64,000 nt of DNA from Clostridiales bacterium (lineage in GTDB: Bacteria > Bacillota > Clostridia > Saccharofermentanales > Saccharofermentanaceae), in assembly GCA_017961235.1 (NCBI GenBank), contig JAGCXQ010000005.1:62001-126000 (forward strand), read 5' to 3'. Below the pieces are notes generated by a model, which made no database searches, was not told the DNA's origin, and saw nothing but the letters and a program-made list of their open reading frames with translations. Every line of letters starts with the position of its first letter. Within the stretch, counting starts at the first letter, position 1. A program made the translations under genes and the position numbers. Shown piece after piece: positions 58,395-64,000 of the stretch.

Positions 58395-59729
58395 TTATCC
58401 GATTATAATATTGCCAAGCTTTTCCAGTGCCTCTTCGTACATCGGTACGAGGAGGTACAGATTTTCTTTCAGGATGCTTTCATTGGCCTGATGGCACTGA
58501 TCTTTTCCCCAGGAGAGCTGAGGACCAAATGCAACGATATTCGGCATGGTACGTGCGTATGTTCCTCCGCCGATAGCAATAGGTGCGGATTCCTCTTTAA
58601 GTGCAGAAGCTCTGCTGTCCGCTTCATCCGGAGAATAGGAGAACTGCTCCCGGTAGCTGTTAAAGATCTCTGTAAGAACGGATATTTGTCTGGATTCTTT
58701 ATCCTTGAAAAGCGGCGGCTGAACAGAATCATCTACTACCTTTACGCCAAATTCCGAAGCAGCCTCAAGAAGCTTGGAACGGACAGCTTCCTCGGAAAGA
58801 GTTACCGGGAAGCGGATATCCACGTGGAGTCTTGCGTGATCCTTACTGATATCTACGATTCCAACATTCGTCGTCATCGATCCGGAGATGTCACTTCCGA
58901 AGAAGGAGGAAAATGGTGTGGCAGATTCTTTGCTGAAGTACTTTTTCATTAATTGAAGGAGGGGAGATGCGGAAATAAGGGAAGGATCCATCTTATCAAG
59001 CATCAGATCGATCGCGTTGATCCCGAGATCAGGATGTGAAGCGTGCGCCTGGACACCTTTAGTAGAGATGCCTCTGCTTTCTTTCAGATCGATGCATTCG
59101 CAGTAAGGCGGTACCATGTTCGCGGCATTTCCGCCATGAAGTGTAAAGATTCCGTTCGGCTCTGCCTCGAAATGCATCTGGTAGATTCCTTTTTCAGCGA
59201 AGATGCATGGGAACTCAGCATCCGGTGTAAAGCCGATATCCGGAAGCTCCTCTGTCTCGCAATATCTCTCCATACATGAAGATCCGTGCTCTTCGTCCGT
59301 TCCGACGATCAGACGGACCCGGTAGTCCGGATCCGGATGGTTTTCCTTAAACCTCAGTAATGCCATATAAGCGCTGACAACAGGCCCTTTGTCATCGACT
59401 ACGCCGCGTCCGTAGAAGGAGGTGTCGTCTGAAGTCAGATGGAAGGCCTCGGTCTTCCAGTCCGATCCTTCCGGAACGACATCAAGGTGTCCGAGGACGG
59501 CAAGAAGAGGTCCTTTGGTTCCCCACTGAACGTATCCGGCCTTATCTCCGATGTTCTCTGCGATAAATCCGTCTTCCGCCGCACGACTGAGAAAGTAGGT
59601 GAGTGCTGCTTTCGGATGGACTCCATATGGTGCGCCTTCGGAAGGTTCTCCCTTAACGCTCGGGATGGCGATCAGGTCGGAAAGAATGGTATTAAAAGTG
59701 GCTTTTTCTTGCTCGGACAGATGATTCAT
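58395..59729 (-). CDS. M20 family (Sapep/PepV-type) dipeptidase
   Basis: A 444-residue cytosolic zinc peptidase. Metal ligands are visible in LGHLDVVPEG (His-Asp), the bridging Asp in GRGVVDDKGP, the catalytic Glu pair in GTDEEHGSSC, and the Asp in TPDAEFP; the C-terminal His appears in SWGKDQCHQ. These match the PepV/Sapep group of dipeptidases, which cut small dipeptides, including beta-alanyl or D-amino acid ones. The lid domain (about 190-310) is present and the length is normal. The start ATG 59729 follows GAGGT with a long spacing. It is divergent from rpsB. Confidence 0.9.
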   Translation of the reverse strand: MNHLSEQEKATFNTILSDLIAIPSVKGEPSEGAPYGVHPKAALTYFLSRAAEDGFIAENIGDKAGYVQWGTKGPLLAVLGHLDVVPEGSDWKTEAFHLTSDDTSFYGRGVVDDKGPVVSAYMALLRFKENHPDPDYRVRLIVGTDEEHGSSCMERYCETEELPDIGFTPDAEFPCIFAEKGIYQMHFEAEPNGIFTLHGGNAANMVPPYCECIDLKESRGISTKGVQAHASHPDLGINAIDLMLDKMDPSLISASPLLQLMKKYFSKESATPFSSFFGSDISGSMTTNVGIVDISKDHARLHVDIRFPVTLSEEAVRSKLLEAASEFGVKVVDDSVQPPLFKDKESRQISVLTEIFNSYREQFSYSPDEADSRASALKEESAPIAIGGGTYARTMPNIVAFGPQLSWGKDQCHQANESILKENLYLLVPMYEEALEKLGNIIIG

Positions 59730-59793
59730 GTGTATAATGACCTCGATTTCGTATAAAAATGCCTGTTTTTCGCGAATTTCTTTTGAAAAACAC

Positions 59794-59822
59794 TTGCCAA
59801 TGCGGCTTTCTCATTGTATCAT
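59794..59822 (+). promoter_or_regulatory. rpsB promoter
   Basis: TTGCCA (59794-59799), 17-bp spacer, TATCAT (59817-59822), giving a leader of about 85 nt before rpsB. Confidence 0.75.
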
Positions 59823-59841
59823 TTTAGAGGCTAAAAATCAC

Positions 59842-59887
59842 ATAAGGGGTAGCTTTTGTTCTCCGGAGACACCGGAGTAGCCCTTAT
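59842..59887 (+). promoter_or_regulatory. Structured rpsB leader (candidate autoregulatory element)
   Basis: ATAAGGG (59842-59848) pairs with CCCTTAT (59881-59887), and CTCCGG (59861-59866) with CCGGAG (59872-59877) around a 5-nt loop, forming a stem-internal loop-hairpin within the leader. It ends 13 nt before GGAGG. Ribosomal protein S2 leaders are known to mediate autogenous control in other bacteria; this one is unverified. Confidence 0.5.
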
Positions 59888-59912
59888 GGAAGAAAAAACA
59901 GGAGGAATTTTT

Positions 59913-60680
59913 ATGTCAACTATTTCTATGAAGCAGCTTCTTGAAGCAGGTGTACACTTTGGTCACCAGACACGCCGTTGGAACCCGAAGATGGCGGAGT
60001 ATATCTTCACGGAGCGTAACAACATCCACATCATCGACCTGCAGAAGACAGTAAAGAAGACAGAGGAAGCTTATGACTTCGTCCGTTCTATTGCTGCTGA
60101 CGGTGGTAACATCCTTTTCGTTGGTACAAAGAAGCAGGCTCAGGATTCTATCTCTGAGGAAGCAGTTCGCTGCAACATGTTCTACATCAACAACCGCTGG
60201 CTCGGTGGTACACTCACAAACTTTAAGACAATTGAAAAGCGTCTCGCTCGTCTTGCTGAGCTCAAGACAATGTCTGAGGACGGTTCTTTCGATCTCCGCA
60301 CAAAGAAGGAAGTTGCTAAGCTGAAGCTCGAGATGGAAAAGCTCGATAAGAACCTTGGTGGAATCCAGGGCATGAAGAAGCTTCCGGCTTGCCTCTTTAT
60401 CGTTGATACAAAGAAAGAGCACCTGGCTGTTTCCGAAGCTCGCCGTCTTGGCATCCCGGTAGTTGCTATCGTTGATACCAACTGCGATCCGGAAGAAGTT
60501 GATTATGTAATCCCGGGTAACGATGACGCGATCCGTGCGGTTAAGCTCATTGCCGGTCATATGGCTGATGCAGTTCTCGAAGGCCGTCAGGGCGAGCAGC
60601 TCGACGTTCCTGCTGAGGACGCTGAAGTAGTAGCTGAGGAAGCTTCCGAGGAAGCAGTAGAGGCTCCGGCTGAAGCATAA
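59913..60680 (+). CDS. rpsB: 30S ribosomal protein S2
   Basis: Small-subunit protein S2, 255 residues. The family signature [20 protein letters not shown] (shortened) and [14 protein letters not shown] are present, followed by [18 protein letters not shown]. The C-terminal tail (about 235-255) is rich in Glu and Ala. The start is ATG 59913, 7 nt after GGAGG (59901-59905); an open frame upstream is leader sequence. Codon bias is strong, with GCT, AAG and ACA preferred. It is the first gene of the rpsB-tsf-pyrH-frr cluster. Confidence 0.97.
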   Translation: MSTISMKQLLEAGVHFGHQTRRWNPKMAEYIFTERNNIHIIDLQKTVKKTEEAYDFVRSIAADGGNILFVGTKKQAQDSISEEAVRCNMFYINNRWLGGTLTNFKTIEKRLARLAELKTMSEDGSFDLRTKKEVAKLKLEMEKLDKNLGGIQGMKKLPACLFIVDTKKEHLAVSEARRLGIPVVAIVDTNCDPEEVDYVIPGNDDAIRAVKLIAGHMADAVLEGRQGEQLDVPAEDAEVVAEEASEEAVEAPAEA

Positions 60681-60733
60681 TAAGTGCTTCTTAAGTATCG
60701 AAATTAAAACTAAATTAATTGGAGGATATAACA

Positions 60734-61672
60734 ATGGCTGATATTAGTGCTGCACAGGTCAAGGAACTTCGCGACATGACAGGTTCCGGTATTATGGATT
60801 GTAAAAGAGCTCTTCAGGAGTCTGAGGGTGATATCGAGAAGGCAGTTGCATGGCTTCGTGAAAAGGGTATCGCTAAGGCTGAGAAGAAGTCTGCCAGAGT
60901 TGCTGCAGAGGGTGCAGTAGTTGCAAAGATCGCTGATGATAAGAAGTCCGGTGTTCTCGTTGAGATCAACATCGAGACAGACTTTGCTGCTAACACAGAT
61001 AAGTTCAAGGCTTTCGCAGATACAGTTGCTACTCACATTCTTGCTAAGAAGCCGGCTTCTGTTGAAGATCTTATGGCTCAGACACTTTTCAATGACGAGT
61101 CCAAGACAGTAGAGCTTTTCCAGAAGGAAGCTATTGCTGATATCGGAGAGAATACTTCTATTAGAAGATTCGTAGTATATCAGGTAGAGGGCAACGGTGC
61201 TGTTGCTTCTTACATCCACATGGGTGGTAAGATCGGTGTATTTGTTGATCTCGCTACAGAAGATGATTCCGTTATCGCGAAGCCTGAGTTCGCTGATTTT
61301 GCTAAGGATATCGCAATGCAGATCGCTGCTGCTAATCCGAAGTGGCTCACACGTGAAGACGTTCCGGCTGAGGAGATCGAGAAGGAAACTGAGATCATCG
61401 TCAACAAGAACCTCAACGAAGGTAAGCCGGAGAAGATCATCAGAGAGAGAATCCTGCCGGGTAACATCGAGAAGTTCTACAAAGAGAACTGCCTCGTTGA
61501 GCAGGAATTCGTTAAGGATGATTCCAAGTCTATCGCTACATATACCAAGGAGAAGAGTGCTTCTTTCGGCCAGACGATCTCTATCCGTCGTTTCACACGT
61601 TTTGAAATGGGTGAGGGTATCGCCAAGAAGGAAGAGAACTTCGCTGAAGAAGTTATGAAGCAGATCAAGTAA
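60734..61672 (+). CDS. tsf: Elongation factor Ts
   Basis: EF-Ts, the nucleotide-exchange factor of EF-Tu, 312 residues. The N-terminal UBA-like domain has VKELRDMTGSGIMDCKRAL and the conserved ETDFAAN motif (about 79-85) begins the core. GGAGG before ATAACA sets the start at ATG 60734. It follows rpsB by 53 bp and shows the same high-expression codon use. The C-terminal half is somewhat longer than the 283-residue E. coli protein but normal for Gram-positives. Confidence 0.97.
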   Translation: MADISAAQVKELRDMTGSGIMDCKRALQESEGDIEKAVAWLREKGIAKAEKKSARVAAEGAVVAKIADDKKSGVLVEINIETDFAANTDKFKAFADTVATHILAKKPASVEDLMAQTLFNDESKTVELFQKEAIADIGENTSIRRFVVYQVEGNGAVASYIHMGGKIGVFVDLATEDDSVIAKPEFADFAKDIAMQIAAANPKWLTREDVPAEEIEKETEIIVNKNLNEGKPEKIIRERILPGNIEKFYKENCLVEQEFVKDDSKSIATYTKEKSASFGQTISIRRFTRFEMGEGIAKKEENFAEEVMKQIK

Positions 61673-61696
61673 TCTTCTATCAAACTGATTTTTCAG

Positions 61697-61726
61697 AAGG
61701 GACAGTCGTATGGCTGTCCCTTTTTT
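61697..61726 (+). terminator. Terminator after tsf
   Basis: AAGGGACAG (61697-61705) pairs perfectly with CTGTCCCTT (61714-61722), then a T-run. It separates rpsB-tsf from the following genes. Confidence 0.92.
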
Positions 61727-61758
61727 ATATAGTCAAGTCTTTTCTTCGCTATATGTTC

Positions 61759-61767
61759 TGCTACAAT
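61759..61767 (+). promoter_or_regulatory. Extended -10 promoter of the phosphatase gene
   Basis: TGC-TACAAT at 61759-61767, 35 bp before the ATG at 61802. Confidence 0.55.
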
Positions 61768-61801
61768 AAAGTCGAAATAAGGAAAAGATGGGAGACATAT
61801 T

Positions 61802-62524
61802 ATGAAGATCCTTATCGTTCGTCATGGTGACCCCGACTATATCAATGATCGTCTTACGGAGACAGGTAAGAAAGAGGCGGAGCTTCTTTCTGAACGTATG
61901 AAGGATGTCAAAGCCGATTATTGTTATTGCTCGCCATTGGGCCGTGCGAAGGAAACTGCAGCTCCGTGCCTTGCCAAGATGCATATGGAAGCGGAGGAAA
62001 TGGAATGGCTTAGAGAGTTTGCTCCGAAGGTTCAGCGTACTGAAAAAGTCGGTGTGGCCTGGGACTGGGTTCCAAGCGACTGGATGAATATGCCGTATGC
62101 TTTTGACTATGACAAGTGGACGGAGTATCCGGCGCTTATAGAAGCACATGTCCGGGAAGAACGTGACTGGGTATATGCTGAGTTTGATAAGCTCCTTCGA
62201 AAACACGGCTACCAAAAAGAAGGGAAATGGTTCCGCGCGGTACATCCGAATAATGATACGATCGTTCTTTTCTGCCATTTCGGATTAGAGGCGGTGCTGC
62301 TTTCTTATCTTTTAAATCTCTCTCCGTTCATCATGTGGCATGCGATGATGGCTGCTCCGACATCGATCACGACAGTCGTTACGGAAGAAAGACGGGAGGG
62401 GATCGCACAGTTCCGCATGCTATCTTTCGGTGACTGCGCACATCTCTGGGCTGCCGGTATGGAGCCTTCCTTCTCCGGCCGTTTCCGTGAATGCTACAAA
62501 AATGAGTATGAAAGAAAAGACTAA
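61802..62524 (+). CDS. Histidine phosphatase (phosphoglycerate mutase-like) family protein
   Basis: A 240-residue member of the histidine phosphatase superfamily. The catalytic His is in the VRHGDP motif (residue 8) with the Arg beside it, GRAKET supplies the second phosphate contact, and the late CHFG (about 160) corresponds to the second catalytic His. The middle (about 75-130) is an insertion rich in Trp and Asp, unlike phosphoglycerate mutases. The substrate is unknown. Its position between tsf and pyrH interrupts the usual order rpsB-tsf-pyrH-frr. Confidence 0.85.
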   Translation: MKILIVRHGDPDYINDRLTETGKKEAELLSERMKDVKADYCYCSPLGRAKETAAPCLAKMHMEAEEMEWLREFAPKVQRTEKVGVAWDWVPSDWMNMPYAFDYDKWTEYPALIEAHVREERDWVYAEFDKLLRKHGYQKEGKWFRAVHPNNDTIVLFCHFGLEAVLLSYLLNLSPFIMWHAMMAAPTSITTVVTEERREGIAQFRMLSFGDCAHLWAAGMEPSFSGRFRECYKNEYERKD

Positions 62525-62609
62525 ATAGAGAAAAAATCCGGCTTTTGTCTTTTCAGAATCCGGAATTAACGATAAAATGATTTAAGTATATATATGGGAG
62601 GACAAGGTA

Positions 62610-63317
62610 ATGAGTGAACCTGTCTATAAGAGGATCCTTCTCAAGATCAGTGGTGAAGCGCTGGCGGGAGACAAAAAAGTCGGTATCGATGATGATACAG
62701 TAAAGAGCATCTGCGCAGAGATCAAGAAAGTTGCAGATCTTGGTGTGGAGGTTGCAGTCGTTGTCGGTGGCGGAAACTTCTGGAGAGGTAGATCCAGCGA
62801 GAACATGGATCGCGTTACAGCCGACCATATGGGTATGCTGGCGACTCTGATGAATGCCCTTGCGATTTCCGATGCTCTCGAGCAGGCCGGAGCTATCACA
62901 CGAGTTATGTCTGCTGTAGATGTCCGTCAGATGGCAGAGCCGTATATCAGAAAGCGTGCGGTCAGACATCTTGAGAAGAAGAGAATCGTTATTTTCGCAT
63001 GTGGAACAGGTAATCCGTTCTTCAGCACAGATACAGGTGCGGCTCTCCGCGCGACTGAGATCGAAGCAGATATCTTCTGTAAGGCAACCATGGTCGATGG
63101 TGTCTATGACAAGGATCCGCATAAGTACCCGGATGCTGTGAAGTATAAGACGATCTCTCACGATGAGGTTCTCTCGAAAAACCTGAAGGTCATGGATGCA
63201 ACCGCTGCGGCACTCTGCCGTGATAACCATACGAAGATCATGGTGTTTTCCATGGAAGATCCGGGAAATATCGTCCGGGTCGTACTTGGCGAAGATATTG
63301 GAACGATCGTAGGATGA
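62610..63317 (+). CDS. pyrH: UMP kinase
   Basis: Bacterial UMP kinase of the amino-acid-kinase fold, 235 residues, converting UMP to [17 protein letters not shown] opens the chain, [10 protein letters not shown] and [14 protein letters not shown] follow, and the [20 protein letters not shown] and [13 protein letters not shown] (uridylate-binding) motifs are intact. The motif lengths are typical. RBS GGGAGGACAAGGT. It lies just before frr, as in most bacteria. Confidence 0.97.
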   Translation: MSEPVYKRILLKISGEALAGDKKVGIDDDTVKSICAEIKKVADLGVEVAVVVGGGNFWRGRSSENMDRVTADHMGMLATLMNALAISDALEQAGAITRVMSAVDVRQMAEPYIRKRAVRHLEKKRIVIFACGTGNPFFSTDTGAALRATEIEADIFCKATMVDGVYDKDPHKYPDAVKYKTISHDEVLSKNLKVMDATAAALCRDNHTKIMVFSMEDPGNIVRVVLGEDIGTIVG

Positions 63318-63349
63318 TCGTAATTTGATTTCGAAGGAGGCTTGATATT

Positions 63350-63922
63350 ATGGCAATGGTAGAAATTACAAAAGAGGTTTTTGATTCTTACGAAGAGAAA
63401 ATGAAGAAAACGATCGCAAACCTCACGGAAAACTTCAATGCGATCCGTGCCGGACGTGCTAATCCGCATGTTCTTGATCGTATCACAGTAGATTATTACG
63501 GTACACAGTCTCAGCTGAATGCTGTTGCAAATATCCAGGTTCCGGAGCCGAGAATGATCACGCTGACACCTTGGGATCCTTCTATGCTCAAGGAAATCGA
63601 GAAGGCGATCCAGTCCTCTGACCTTGGTATCAATCCGAGCAATGATGGTAAAATGATCCGCCTGGTATTCCCGATCCTTACTGAGGAACGCCGTAAGGAG
63701 CTCGTTAAGAGTGTTATGAAGTACGGTGAGGAAGCGAAAGTAGCTATCCGTAACATCCGTCGTGAAGGTATCGATAAGTATCGTGCCATCAATAAGAAAA
63801 AAGAACTTACAGATGATGATCTTGGCTATTTTGAGGATCAGATCCAGAAACTTACCGACAAGTATGTAAAAGAAGTCGATAAGAGTTGTGAGGCAAAGCA
63901 GAAAGATCTTATGGAGATCTGA
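63350..63922 (+). CDS. frr: Ribosome recycling factor
   Basis: RRF, 190 residues, which with EF-G splits post-termination ribosomes. Conserved stretches are FNAIRAGRANPHVLDRI, the VPEPRMITLTPWDPSML hinge and the C-terminal helix LTEERRKELVKSV. The start ATG 63350 lies 9 nt after GGAGG; a second ATG two codons on is less well placed. It ends just before a terminator. Confidence 0.97.
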   Translation: MAMVEITKEVFDSYEEKMKKTIANLTENFNAIRAGRANPHVLDRITVDYYGTQSQLNAVANIQVPEPRMITLTPWDPSMLKEIEKAIQSSDLGINPSNDGKMIRLVFPILTEERRKELVKSVMKYGEEAKVAIRNIRREGIDKYRAINKKKELTDDDLGYFEDQIQKLTDKYVKEVDKSCEAKQKDLMEI

Positions 63923-63945
63923 TAATCTTAGAAGGAATATTAGAT

Positions 63946-63987
63946 GGTTGTCTCCGGGTATGCTCCTTCGAGACAACCTCTTTTTTT
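63946..63987 (+). terminator. Terminator after frr
   Basis: GGTTGTCTC (63946-63954) pairs perfectly with GAGACAACC (63970-63978) around a 15-nt loop, followed by a run of seven T. The next gene starts only about 10 bp further, so the hairpin may act as an attenuator rather than a full stop. Confidence 0.85.
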
Positions 63988-63997
63988 GGAGTAGTGT

Positions 63998-64000
63998 ATG
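63998..64000 (+). CDS. Start codon of a following, truncated gene
   Basis: An ATG ends the window, preceded by GGAG (63988-63991) at 6 nt spacing. After frr the usual neighbour is the undecaprenyl diphosphate synthase gene (uppS), but no coding sequence is visible to confirm this. Confidence 0.45.

Noticed and set aside
1..64000. CRISPR array, prophage or transposase genes
   Set aside because: No regularly spaced repeat series and no integrase, transposase or phage structural protein were seen among the coding regions.

Overview
The window reads as a chromosomal segment of an anaerobic Bacillota (Clostridia). The signs are: perfect or near-perfect sigma-A promoters, strong GGAGG ribosome-binding sites, many lipoproteins with Lxx[C] lipoboxes, cdaA/YbbR and sepF/yggS genes, a translationally fused IspH-ribosomal S1 protein, scpA-scpB, HutP, and ferredoxin-dependent indolepyruvate oxidoreductase. 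Intracellular GH2, GH3 and GH120 genes suggest a plant-polysaccharide fermenter. A finer assignment (for example a rumen or gut Saccharofermentans-like lineage) is only a guess. No phage, transposase, CRISPR array or rRNA operon was seen.

Layout. 1-5.8 kb: a partial CDS, a DHH phosphoesterase, tRNA-Leu(GAG), two related lipoproteins (one fused to a sugar-binding-protein domain) and an MBL-fold hydrolase, closed by a 145-bp nested inverted repeat. 6-11.8 kb: a sodium:solute symporter, iorA-iorB, a tandem-ACT protein and a methionine gamma-lyase family protein (amino-acid catabolism). 11.8-15.1 kb: HlyD-like protein, yggS, sepF. 15.2-18.5 kb: gltX-glnS on the minus strand. 18.6-21.4 kb: a compact three-gene operon whose first two products look like enzymes stripped of catalytic residues (AroB-like, M28-like lipoprotein). 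21.4-32.3 kb: RDD protein, ilvE, nagA-Crp, a fused CdaA-CdaR diadenylate cyclase, glf, an amidase_3 homologue lacking key residues, a lipoprotein, an EF-Tu-domain-2/SseB fusion, and tmRNA. 32.4-38.2 kb: GH3 and a degenerate GH2. 38.3-46 kb: rluF, a two-component system, an RNA methyltransferase, an RluA-type synthase, an HD protein and a GH120 beta-xylosidase. 46-56.7 kb: ileS, M50 protease, trpS, scpA, scpB, RpiR regulator, hutP, cmk, ispH-rpsA. 56.9-64 kb: an NlpC/P60 hydrolase, an M20 dipeptidase, then the classical rpsB-tsf-(phosphatase)-pyrH-frr cluster, ending at the start codon of a further gene.

The most unusual theme is a recurrence of catalytic-residue-loss homologues: AroB-like at 18.6 kb, M28-like at 19.7 kb, amidase_3-like at 28.2 kb and GH2-like at 35 kb. 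The best candidate for an undescribed system is the 18.6-21.4 kb operon, which couples a cytosolic AroB-fold protein, a surface M28-fold lipoprotein and a small beta-sandwich-like protein. Other notable architectures are CdaA-YbbR in one chain, EF-Tu domain 2 joined to SseB, and a solute-binding domain with no adjacent permease whose codon usage differs sharply from its N-terminal half. All family assignments and residue comparisons were made by eye from remembered motifs; no alignment or database search was run.
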